DNA of 64,000 nucleotides from an uncultured Dehalococcoidia bacterium (GTDB lineage Bacteria > Chloroflexota > Dehalococcoidia > Lucifugimonadales > UBA3495), in the NCBI GenBank assembly GCA_958296445.1, contig OY282565.1, positions 2,187,570 through 2,251,569 on the forward strand. The letters run 5' to 3'. Within the stretch, counting starts at the first letter, position 1. Each line of letters starts with the position of its first letter. The notes under the pieces are model-generated. The model made no database searches, was not told the origin of the DNA, and was given only the letters and a program-made list of their open reading frames with translations. Shown here piece after piece: positions 43,601 through 51,439 of the stretch. The position numbers were made by a program, and so were the translations under genes.

Positions 43601-44854
43601 TCACCCCCCCTGAGCATCATATTTCGGAAACGGCGTAAGCACAACAATCACCCCAGCCGCCGCCGTAAGCGCCCCCACATAAATATACATCGACCCATAC
43701 CCCCCAAAATCCTCAATAATAGTAGCCACCAAAAGAGTAGAAGCAAACCCCACGGCCCCGTTTATCCCGAACACCAGCCCCGCCACCGTAGCCTCCGTCC
43801 CCCGAACCACGCTATCCAAAATCGCCGCCAGCATCACCTGATGCAACGCAAAACTGAACAGCCCCAGCGCCGCCATCACCACCGGCACCATAACCCCGTC
43901 CCCCGCAGGCACCACCAAAAAAGGCAACGCCGCCGCCACCGCCAGCCCCGGCGCCAAAATCTGCTTGCGCCCCAGCTTATCCGACAACTGCCCCAGCACC
44001 GGCGACGACACCGCCCCCATTCCGGTAAGCAGCGCCATCTGAAACCCCGTCCAGAAATACGAATACCCCAGCCCGCCCTCCTCCGGCGAACTCTCCAGAT
44101 AAAAAGGCGTCCAGTCAAACATAGCCGTATTGGCCACGCCCCGCAGCGACGCCGCCGCCAGCAAAGCCAGCATCGCCGGATTCTTGAACAGCCGCAACCC
44201 GGCCCCGCCCAACGCCCGCAGCGTGCGAGTTTCCGCCTCCCCTGCCGCCAGGTTTTCCTCCCGCCCCAAATCCCGCAGCGACCACCAAACAAATATCGCC
44301 ACCACCGCCGCCGGAATAGCGTACAAAAACAGCACATTCCGCCACAGCATAAACGACAGCAGCAGCCCCGCCACCAGCGGCCCCAAAGCATTCCCCACAG
44401 TAGACCCGAAGCTGTGTATCGAAATAGCAAAAGCCCGCCGGTCCGTGAACCGCCGCGACAGCGACGCAATAGCCGGCAGATGCCACAACGACCCCGGAAC
44501 CGAAATCAGCCCAACCCCGATAACCAGCAAAGCCAGACTAGGCGAAAGGCCGATAACCAAAAAAGCCAGCACATTCAGCACCATGCAGGCCGTAAGCATC
44601 AGCCCCCATTCGTTCCTGAAACGGTCAACCAGCACCCCCGACCCCATACTAACCAGCCCCGACCCGCTGGTGCGAATACTAAGCAAAATCCCCGTCTGAA
44701 AAGTGCTAAGCCCCAAAGATTTCTCAATAGCAGTCAAAAACACCGGAAACCCCAAGTCATACAAATGGGCCACCCCATGCCCAAAAGTAAGCGACCCAAG
44801 GATAAACCCCCGGCTCTGCCGCTGCCCCCCGGAACTCCGAACCGCCTGAACCAT
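43601..44854 (-). CDS. Major facilitator superfamily transporter
   Basis: About 417 residues from the ATG at 44854; the longer frame upstream is C-rich spacer. Twelve hydrophobic segments are visible. GVLVDRFRNEWG after helix 2 and GQLSDKLGRKQIL after helix 8 are the MFS loop motifs. GPLVAGLLLSFMLWRNVLFLY is the helix 5 region (first 20 or so residues). The pattern is like drug/metabolite permeases of the NarK/OPA type, but the substrate cannot be inferred. Stands alone. Confidence 0.88.
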   Translation of the reverse strand: MVQAVRSSGGQRQSRGFILGSLTFGHGVAHLYDLGFPVFLTAIEKSLGLSTFQTGILLSIRTSGSGLVSMGSGVLVDRFRNEWGLMLTACMVLNVLAFLVIGLSPSLALLVIGVGLISVPGSLWHLPAIASLSRRFTDRRAFAISIHSFGSTVGNALGPLVAGLLLSFMLWRNVLFLYAIPAAVVAIFVWWSLRDLGREENLAAGEAETRTLRALGGAGLRLFKNPAMLALLAAASLRGVANTAMFDWTPFYLESSPEEGGLGYSYFWTGFQMALLTGMGAVSSPVLGQLSDKLGRKQILAPGLAVAAALPFLVVPAGDGVMVPVVMAALGLFSFALHQVMLAAILDSVVRGTEATVAGLVFGINGAVGFASTLLVATIIEDFGGYGSMYIYVGALTAAAGVIVVLTPFPKYDAQGG

Positions 44855-45444
44855 CACCCCCCACAAAAAACCAAAATAAATCCCCCACCAATCCCCCAAC
44901 CCCAACCCCCACAAGCCACCCACCCCCACCCCGCCCCACTACGCCCACAACCCGCCACGCCCCACCCAAATTCGCGCCCCAAAACACCCACTCCCCCCTA
45001 CCCATAACACCGCTACGCCCACAATCCGCCACGCCCCACCCAAATTCGCGCCCCTAAACACCCACTCTTCCCTGCCCATAACACCGCTACGCCCGCAATC
45101 CGCCCCGCCCCGCACAAATTCGCGCCCAACGGCGCCCACCCCTGCCCGTAACACCCTCGGGCCCTTGCCTATCTCGCCGTTACACCCGCACCCCCCACCA
45201 GCCTACCGCCGCAGGCATACCGGCTGATTCTATTCCCGCATCCGCCGCCGCGCAACCCGCCATTCCGCCGCCCATCCCCCCGCACCCCGTAGGGGCGCAC
45301 GGCAGTGCGCCCGTCACCCCCGCAACCACGACCAAACCCCAACAAAAAATCCCCTCCCCCTCCGGGGGAGGGCTAGGGTGGGAACGTCCCCCTGACATCC
45401 CTAACACCACCCCATCCCCCCGGGCAATTGATGACACCAACCCC
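44855..45444. repeat. Noncoding region with a ~74-bp tandem repeat and dispersed elements
   Basis: At about 44930-45150 three copies of a roughly 74-bp unit (CACCCAAATTCGCGCCC, CACCCACTC, ACACCGCTACGCCC). Then a palindrome of the GGGGCGCAC type (45291-45315) and a family E palindrome (45352-45388). No gene. Confidence 0.8.
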
Positions 45445-45474
45445 TTGCCAACCCCAATAACCACTCCCTAACAT
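45445..45474 (+). promoter_or_regulatory. Conserved promoter, orphan copy C
   Basis: TTGCCA (45445-45450), 18-bp spacer, TAACAT (45469-45474). Matches copies A and B over about 70 bp, but no related gene follows. Confidence 0.45.
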
Positions 45475-45925
45475 AAAACGTGCCATAACCCAAACAACCC
45501 ACCCGTAATCCCAACCCGCCCATAATCCCGGCCCAACCCGTCATTCCGAGCAAGCCCCTGTCATTCCGAGCAAAGCGAAGAATCCCACCCCAAGCCGCCA
45601 GCCCTTTCCCCATAGCCCGTAATCCCAGCCCCCCTGTCATTGGGCAACCCCCTGTCATTCTGAGCTATCCCCTGTCATTCTGAGCAAAGCGAAGAATCCC
45701 ACCCCAAACCGCCAGACTTTTCCCCATAGCCCATAATCCCGGCCCGCCCGTCATTCTGAGCAAAGCGAAGAATCCCACCCCAAGCCGCCAGCCCCATCCC
45801 GCCGCCCCCGCCCCCCGTAGGGGCGCACTGCCGTGCGCCCGCACCCCCGCAACCACGCCCGAACCCCTAACCCAAAAACCCCGCCATCCCTAACACCCCC
45901 CCCGCAATTTGATGACACTAACCCC
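45475..45925. repeat. Repeat-rich stretch between promoter copies C and B
   Basis: Family B copies at about 45548, 45654-45690 and 45750, each with CACCCCAAGCCGCCAG-like tails, and a palindrome with core GGGCGCAC-TGCC-GTGCGCCC at 45818-45840. No gene. Confidence 0.8.
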
Positions 45926-45955
45926 TTGCCAACCCCGATAACCACTCCCTACCAT
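45926..45955 (+). promoter_or_regulatory. Conserved promoter, copy B
   Basis: TTGCCA (45926-45931), 18-bp spacer, TACCAT (45950-45955). The following leader of about 240 bp includes three tandem ATGTCCGAAA units (46020-46045) and the GGCGGGAAATGGCGGCAAAA box shared with copy A. Confidence 0.55.
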
Positions 45956-46195
45956 AATAAAGTGCCATCACCCAAACAACCCGCCCAACCCGCCAACCGC
46001 CAACCCGCCCAACAACCCAAATGTCCGAAAATGTCCGAAAATGTCCGGCAAAACAAAAAACCTGCCCCCCAAACTGCCAAAACCATCCCGCCAATCCCCC
46101 AATCCTAAAAATCCCGCGCCAACCCCCAAAACGGCCGGAAACGGCGGGAAATGGCGGCAAAAATAAAAAATCCCCAACCCGGAGGCAAACCCCCA

Positions 46196-46672
46196 ATGAG
46201 CCTAAAATCCACCCGCAACCAAATCAACGCCCTACGCCGAAAATTCGCCTTCCCCCTAGCCGTCCTACGCCTCCGACGCCTGTCCGAGGAATTCTGCCAC
46301 GACTGGCACACCGCCCTAACCAACAACAAACCCCTGCCCGAACCCCACCCCTTCATCCTGCGCATCGCCAAAGAAGTAATGCCCCTAAACACCTTTATGG
46401 AACTCCACCACTACCTAAACCGCCACCGCGACAACAAAACCACCCCCGAACCCCTAGCCATCGCCGTAACCCTATTCCCCAACCACGCCAACACCGGCCT
46501 GCTCCCCAGCCTATTCGCCGGAGAACTAACCCCCCGCCCCCAACCCGCGCGTAACGACAACCCGCACCCCTTCGGCATAAAACCCCGCCCCCGCTATCTC
46601 CGCCATTCCCGCGCCATCAACCCCTATTCCCGCGCCATCGCCCGCCGCCCCCGCCCAACCCCCACACCGTAG
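46196..46672 (+). CDS. Small orphan protein, paralogue of the gene at 10738
   Basis: 158 residues, ATG at 46196 with GGAGG upstream. The N-terminus RNQINALRRKFAFPLAVLR is nearly identical to the 111-residue protein at 10738. LHHYLNRHRDNKTTPE and AVTLFPNHANTG align with its C-terminal part. Beyond residue about 115 there is an extra Pro/Arg-rich tail, and the TAG stop is supplied by a dispersed CGTAGGGGCGCAC repeat; this suggests the repeat inserted near the original end. Family and function unknown. Confidence 0.72.
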   Translation: MSLKSTRNQINALRRKFAFPLAVLRLRRLSEEFCHDWHTALTNNKPLPEPHPFILRIAKEVMPLNTFMELHHYLNRHRDNKTTPEPLAIAVTLFPNHANTGLLPSLFAGELTPRPQPARNDNPHPFGIKPRPRYLRHSRAINPYSRAIARRPRPTPTP

Positions 46673-46694
46673 GGGCGCACAGCCGTGCGCCCGC
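46670..46694. repeat. GGGCGCAC palindrome overlapping the orphan gene stop
   Basis: Core GGGCGCAC-AGCC-GTGCGCCC preceded by CGTAG; the TAG is the stop of the orphan gene. Confidence 0.85.
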
Positions 46695-46756
46695 CCCGCC
46701 CTCCCCTGTGCTATGCTACGGCTATCCCATCAACAGCAACGACTGCGGAGAGAAAA

Positions 46757-47533
46757 ATGCCCTACTCAGGGTTCAGCCTAGACGGAAAGGTAGCCCTAGT
46801 GACCGGCGCCGCCCGCGGCATCGGCGCCGCCCTAGCCGCCGGCCTAGCCGAAGCCGGAGCAAACGTCGCCGTTTCCGATATGACAACGCGGCTGGAGCTG
46901 GCCCGCGACACCCAATCCCGGGTAGAAGCCGCAGGCGTCAAGAGCGCCACCTACCCCCTAGACGTGCTGGACATCAACTCCATCTCCCCCGTCATCGGGC
47001 GCATAGTTGACGATTTCGGCAAGCTCGACATCCTAATCAACAACGCCGGCATCCGCATCCGCAAACCGGCCCTAGAAGTAACCGAAGCCGACTGGGACGC
47101 CACCCTAGACACCAACCTGAAAGGGCTGTTTTTCTGCGCCCAAGCCGCCGCCCGCCCGATGATTGCCCAAGGCTGGGGCCGCATCATCAACATCGGCTCC
47201 CAGTTCTCCGCAGTCGGCTCCGTTGACCGCGCCCCCTACATCGCCAGCAAGCACGGCGTCGCCGGCCTAACCCGCGCCCTAGCCGCCGAATGGGCCCAAT
47301 TCGGCGTAACCGTCAACGCCATCGGCCCCGGCCCCACCGAAACCCCCGGTATGCTCGCCGCCGACGACCGCACCCCGGAGCAGGTGCAAGCCGACCTAGA
47401 CTACCGGATGCCCCTAGGCCGCCGGATGCAACCCCACGAACTAACCGGCGCCGCCCTCTACCTAGCCAGCCCCGCCGCCAACGCCACCACCGGCCACCTC
47501 CTCCTAGTAGACGGCGGCTGGACCGCCCTGTAA
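46757..47533 (+). CDS. SDR-family oxidoreductase
   Basis: 258 residues, ATG at 46757 with GGAGAG upstream. VTGAARGIGAAL is the TGxxxGxG cofactor site, NNAG follows strand 4, and the catalytic set is S (INIGSQFSAVG), Y and K (YIASKHG). The C-terminus GHLLLVDGGWTAL is typical of classical SDRs such as 2-deoxy-D-gluconate dehydrogenase types. Substrate unknown. The NTF2-like gene follows on the same strand. Confidence 0.92.
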   Translation: MPYSGFSLDGKVALVTGAARGIGAALAAGLAEAGANVAVSDMTTRLELARDTQSRVEAAGVKSATYPLDVLDINSISPVIGRIVDDFGKLDILINNAGIRIRKPALEVTEADWDATLDTNLKGLFFCAQAAARPMIAQGWGRIINIGSQFSAVGSVDRAPYIASKHGVAGLTRALAAEWAQFGVTVNAIGPGPTETPGMLAADDRTPEQVQADLDYRMPLGRRMQPHELTGAALYLASPAANATTGHLLLVDGGWTAL

Positions 47534-47553
47534 TAATCCAACCCAAACAAACC

Positions 47554-47574
47554 CCCTCTCCCTCCGGGAGAGGG
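47554..47574. terminator. 9-bp stem hairpin (CCCTCTCCC/GGGAGAGGG)
   Basis: Stem CCCTCTCCC, loop TCC, stem GGGAGAGGG, followed by CCGGGGTGAGGGC. A widespread intergenic palindrome; a terminator role after the SDR gene is possible but no T-tract follows. Confidence 0.5.
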
Positions 47575-47627
47575 CCGGGGTGAGGGCCTACCCCAAAGCC
47601 CCCCAAACCCGAATGGAGAGGAATACT

Positions 47628-48095
47628 ATGCCCGCAGAAAACCTAGAGCAAAGAATCCAAATCCTAGAGGACATCGAAGCAATCAAACGCCTAAAGCACC
47701 GCTATTGCGCCTACTGCGACGACCAGTACGACGCCGACGCCCTAGCCGACCTGTTCGTCGAGGATGCCGTATGGGACGGGCGCGAGCGCGGCCGCAACGA
47801 GGGCCGGGAAGCCATCCGAACCTTTTTCCAGAACGCACCCCAGCGTCTCCCCTTCGCCATCCACATGGTGCTAAACCCCATCATCGAAGTGAACGGCGAC
47901 CGCGCCACCGGCGTCTGGTATCTCTTCCAGCCCTGCACCTACGCCGACGGCAACCAAGCCGTCTGGGGTTCCGCCCGCTACGACGAGGAATACGTCCGCG
48001 TCAACGGCCAATGGAAGTTTCAGAACCTAACCCTAACCTCCCACTTCTGGACACCCTTCGACGGCAAAGGCTGGGCCGAAGTAAAATTCGCCTAG
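47628..48095 (+). CDS. SnoaL/NTF2-like protein
   Basis: 155 residues, ATG at 47628 with GGAGAGG upstream. EDIEAIKRLKHRYCAYCDDQ, DLFVEDAVWDGRERG, EAIRTFFQNAPQ and HMVLNPIIEVNGDRATGVWY match the SnoaL-like group of small alpha+beta-barrel proteins, which includes dehydratases and isomerases. It follows the SDR gene and may act in the same pathway. Substrate unknown. Confidence 0.88.
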   Translation: MPAENLEQRIQILEDIEAIKRLKHRYCAYCDDQYDADALADLFVEDAVWDGRERGRNEGREAIRTFFQNAPQRLPFAIHMVLNPIIEVNGDRATGVWYLFQPCTYADGNQAVWGSARYDEEYVRVNGQWKFQNLTLTSHFWTPFDGKGWAEVKFA

Positions 48096-48170
48096 CGACC
48101 GGTATTCTTAACGTGCGCTGGAATTGCCGCCATGATTGCGCCCCGCGCCGTCATTCCCGTCATCCCCGTC

Positions 48171-48190
48171 ATTCCCGCGAAAGCGGGAAT
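48171..48190. terminator. ATTCCCGC-GAAA-GCGGGAAT hairpin
   Basis: A perfect 8-bp stem with a GAAA tetraloop inside a GTCATTCCCG-rich repeat, between convergent genes. A common dispersed bacterial repeat; it may act as terminator. Confidence 0.5.
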
Positions 48191-48266
48191 CCACAATCCC
48201 GGCCCAATACGGCCTTTGCTCGCCAGAGCGTTGGCAATATCAACACACGTTAAGAACACCCAGCTA

Positions 48267-48917
48267 TCAGCTCAACTCCCGCAGTTGCGCGATAATCTCA
48301 TCATTATCGGGCCGGTCGGTTCTTTCGTTCTTACCAATATACCGCCACCGGATGACCCCATCCTTGTCAAGAATGAAAGTCGCGGGCGTAGGCAGGTTGT
48401 TGTTATGCAGATTGAACACCCCGTAGGCCCTAGCCGCCTCCGCATCGGGGTCGGACAAAATCTCAAACTCCAGCCCCAACTCCTCCACCGCCCGCCCCGC
48501 GCCAGACAAATCATCCACGCTAACGGCCAGAATCTCGGCGTCCAGCCCTGCGATTGCCGGATAATCCTGCTGCAACTCAACGAGCTGCCCCCGGCAAGTA
48601 GTTCACCAGAAACCCCTATAAAAAATCAGCACCACATTCTTGCGCCCGGCGTAAGAATCAAGGCTCACCGTATCGCCCGCCGCATTGGACAACCGGAACT
48701 CGGGGGCAACACTGGCCGACATCCCAGACCCAGCCGCAACAGCCGTAGGCCCGCCGCCCCCGGCCAACGCCGCGGTAGCCCGCGGCATCCCATCCGGCGT
48801 TGCCCCCGCGGAACCGCCCCCGCAAGCCGTCAACGCCCCAACCGCCAAAACCAGCGCCAAAACCCAGCCCAGCGGCCCGAATCTGCCCATAATTCCCGGT
48901 ACTAGCGAATTTAGCAT
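48267..48917 (-). CDS. Selenocysteine-containing peroxiredoxin-like lipoprotein (UGA read-through), copy 1
   Basis: 216 residues if TGA at 48603-48605 is read as selenocysteine (residue 105). The start MLN at 48917 matches copy 2. A lipoprotein signal ends LTAC with C32. After a Gly/Ala-rich linker the AhpC/TSA-like domain reads NVVLIFYRGFW-U-TTCRGQLVELQQDY. Cysteine homologues have FYRGxWCPYC there, so U sits where the peroxidatic cysteine would be, giving a UxxC redox motif. The frame stays open for 111 codons after TGA with clear homology (AEILAVSVDDLSGAG, TPATFILDKDGVIRWRYIG). A SECIS-like hairpin follows the TGA. It lies 32 bp after copy 2. Likely a periplasm-facing peroxide or thiol reductase. 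Confidence 0.85.
48554..48597 (-). promoter_or_regulatory. Candidate bacterial SECIS hairpin, copy 1
   Basis: On the minus strand: lower stem TTGCCGG/CCGGCAA (48591-48597 with 48554-48560) and upper stem GCAGCTC-GTT-GAGTTGC (48572-48588). The loop guanine is 22 nt after the UGA, inside the range usual for SelB-recognised hairpins. Confidence 0.7.
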
Positions 48918-48949
48918 CGCTCCCAATTTCCCAAAAGGAACTGCCAACA

Positions 48950-50122
48950 TCAATTCAGCTTGCCCAGCTCATCAATGATTCTGCCGTTGCTAGGGCGGTC
49001 GGAATAATTCCTGCCAATGTACTCCCATCGTATAACGCCCTGCTTGTCCACAATAAACGTAGCCGGTGTTGTGCGCCCCGTGCCGTTAAGGTTGAACACC
49101 TCGTACCCGCGAATTACCGCCAAGTCCGTATCGTAGAGTATAGGAAACTCCAGCCCCAACGCCTCCACCGCGTAGCTCGCCATAGACAAGTCATCATCGC
49201 TGACAGCCAGCACCTCCGCGCCCCTCGAGGATATAGCGTCATAGTCCATCTGCAGCTCGCCGAGCTGCCCCCGACAAACGGGTCACCAGAATCCCCTATA
49301 GAACACCAGCACCACATTTCGCTCCCCCCGGTAGTCCCCCAAGCTAACCATTCCGCCGGTAGCGCTAGGCAACGAAAAGCCGGGAGCAACCTCTCCCGAC
49401 GGCGCAGGCGCAGCAGTAGGCCAAGGAGTAGCAGTGGGCAATGGCGTCGCAGTAGGTACGGGCGTAGCCGTCGGAACAGGCGTAGCCGTCGGCGCAGGCG
49501 AGGCCGTAGGTTCGGGCGCAGGCGTCGCAACCGGCTGTCGCGTCGGCGCCGCTTCGGGCGCGGACACAAGCGTTGGCGCAGGCGTCGCAACCGGCTGTCG
49601 CGTCGGCGCCGCTTGGGGCGCGGACACAGGCGTAGGCCCAACAGTGGCAACCGGCTGTTCCGTAGGCACGGGTTCAGCCGTTGCGGTAACAGCAGGCGGA
49701 ACAGACGGAATCTCAGTAGCGGCAGGTTCGGGATCCTCCGCCCCCGAGTCTTGGGGTTCAACCGTAGCCCCGGCTACCCCGCCCTGTGCGGCCGGCGGCT
49801 GCGGCGTATCCGGCGGCCCCCCGGTAGCCAACGGCGCAGCGGGAGTCACGTCGCCGCGTGACGCAGGAACGGACGCAGAGACATCGGCGGTTGGGGCGGG
49901 CGCAACGACAGCGGCAAGGGCGGCCGGGGCCGTAGGCTGCTGGCCTATCCCGGACGTGCCGCCCGCCGTGGGAATCGGCGTCGCCGTAGACGCCCCGCCC
50001 GCCGTAGGGCCGGACGCCCCATCACCGCAAGCCGCCAGCGCGACAACCAACAGCGCCAGCGCAAACGACAGGGCAAGCCAACGGAACTTGCCGGTATATC
50101 CTTGCCCTTTCCAATTCAGCAT
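48950..50122 (-). CDS. Selenocysteine-containing peroxiredoxin-like lipoprotein (UGA read-through), copy 2
   Basis: 390 residues if TGA at 49283-49285 is selenocysteine (residue 280). ATG at 50122; lipobox LAAC with C32. Residues about 40-250 are a long Pro/Thr/Ala-rich linker with short repeats (PTATPVPTATPVPTATPLP). The thioredoxin-fold domain reads NVVLVFYRGFW-U-PVCRGQLGELQMDY, then SSRGAEVLAVSDDDLSMASY and TPATFIVDKQGVIRWEYIG. The UxxC site equals CxxC in cysteine homologues. Without read-through the protein would end exactly before its redox centre. Copy 1 follows directly. The long linker would let the domain reach away from the membrane. Confidence 0.87.
49252..49268 (-). promoter_or_regulatory. 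Candidate bacterial SECIS hairpin, copy 2
   Basis: On the minus strand GCAGCTC-GGC-GAGCTGC forms a perfect 7-bp stem with a G-containing 3-nt loop. The loop starts 22 nt after the UGA, exactly as in copy 1. Confidence 0.7.
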
Positions 50123-50216
50123 AGTCGCGGCTTCCGGCGATTCACGGCTTCCCTCTAGCGGTTGCTGTGCTGGTATTGATACGTTGCCACTGGCGGCGCG
50201 GATTGCTCCCCCGCCG

Positions 50217-51167
50217 CTAGGCCAGACATCGGACAGGCTGACCGCCGTTGAAGGCTATCATATCCCCGGCGATAGAACCAAAATCAAGCATCGTCCCCGC
50301 CGGTTCGCCGCGCAGTTCGGAGTAGGCCCGATGCATATTGCCCGCGATACGCTCCGAATCGTGCCACCCGGCGAAATCCCCCAAGTCGGTCTGCCGGGCC
50401 GCCTCCAGCGGCGACAACCCCGACTCGAAAGCCCCCTTCGCCGTTTCCTGCAAGAAACGCAGATAGGCTTCTATCCCGTCCATTACCTCCGGCCCGCATA
50501 CCGGGCCGTGGCCCGGCACGATGGTCTCGGCGTCCAGTTCCCGCAGCCGCTCCAGCGCCGTAAGCGACCCGGCGATGGAGCCCATAGCCACGAAAGGCGT
50601 CCCTCCGTTAAAAACCAAGTCGCCGGTAAACAGCAAACGCCGCTCCGGGAACCACACCGCCACGTCGTTGGTAGTATGCGCCGGGCCCATATAATGCAAC
50701 TCCAGCTTCAGGTCATCCACGAACAAGTCCAGCCGCTCCTTAAAAGTGATAAAGGGCGGGGCCAGTTCCAAATCGCCCCAAACCACATTGGGAAACAGTA
50801 GGCGCAGCGTATGAATCCCGGTGTCAATGATTGTCTGGCGGCAAAGCTCATGCCCCACGATGGACGCGCCGGGCAACAGATAGTTGCCGTGGGTATGGTC
50901 GCCGTGGTGGTGAGTGTTTATCAGCGTGCGCACCGGCAACCCGGTAACGCCGCCGATGGCCCGCAGAAATGCCCGGGTGCGGGCCTCCGTGAAGCAGGTA
51001 TCCACCACCGAAACCCCGTCCTTGCCGGTAATAAACCCGGTGTTGTTCAGCCCCCAAGTGCCATCCAACTGGATGTAGGCATACACGCCGGGGCTAACCT
51101 CCTCCACCGCGGGCGGCGGCAGTTCGTCGGCAATGTGAGCATGAGGCGTATCGGTTTCCGGCGGCAT
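50217..51167 (-). CDS. Metallo-beta-lactamase-fold hydrolase
   Basis: 316 residues, ATG at 51167 with GGAGG upstream. NTHHHGDHTHG is the HxHxDH zinc motif; GPAHTTNDVAVWFPE, LFTGDLVF and VPGHGPVCG supply the remaining ligands. LDGTWGLNNTGFI is the entry strand typical of SoxH/quinoprotein-relay-like MBL proteins. The substrate is unknown. It lies upstream of the selenoprotein genes on the same strand with 94 bp between, so co-transcription is possible. Confidence 0.93.
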   Translation of the reverse strand: MPPETDTPHAHIADELPPPAVEEVSPGVYAYIQLDGTWGLNNTGFITGKDGVSVVDTCFTEARTRAFLRAIGGVTGLPVRTLINTHHHGDHTHGNYLLPGASIVGHELCRQTIIDTGIHTLRLLFPNVVWGDLELAPPFITFKERLDLFVDDLKLELHYMGPAHTTNDVAVWFPERRLLFTGDLVFNGGTPFVAMGSIAGSLTALERLRELDAETIVPGHGPVCGPEVMDGIEAYLRFLQETAKGAFESGLSPLEAARQTDLGDFAGWHDSERIAGNMHRAYSELRGEPAGTMLDFGSIAGDMIAFNGGQPVRCLA

Positions 51168-51195
51168 CAAGTCCTCCAAGCAGGCGAGTACCCCC

Positions 51196-51224
51196 AATAT
51201 ACGGGGCGGTTATATCCAGGTCAA
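51196..51224 (-). promoter_or_regulatory. Sigma-70-type promoter of the metallo-hydrolase gene
   Basis: On the minus strand TTGACC (51219-51224), 17-bp spacer, TATATT (51196-51201), about 29 bp before the ATG. It may also serve the two selenoprotein genes. Confidence 0.7.
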
Positions 51225-51267
51225 CCGGCTATGCCCGCAACGCAAGAATCTTTCAGCCTTTGGAGCA

Positions 51268-51345
51268 ATCATCCAAATCAGGATTTGCAGGATTCCCCCC
51301 CCATCCGGCTAATCCCATAATCCGGTAAATCCTGATTCAGACAAG
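51268..51345. repeat. Family C repeats, last dispersed copies in the window
   Basis: One inverted (CAAATCAGGATTTGCAGGAT) and one direct (CCGGTAAATCCTGATTCAGA) element. No family B or C copies are seen further right. Confidence 0.8.
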
Positions 51346-51439
51346 CATCAAAAGACTATGGCGCCCCCGCCGTCGCGAATGTATGATTTTATATCGTGAT
51401 ACAAAAACCCCAAATCCAATGCCGGGAGAACTAACTACG

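Noticed and set aside
49434..50801. 455-codon + strand open frame rich in GVAVGTG
   Set aside because: Antisense of the Pro/Thr linker of the selenoprotein and of the metallo-hydrolase; low complexity.
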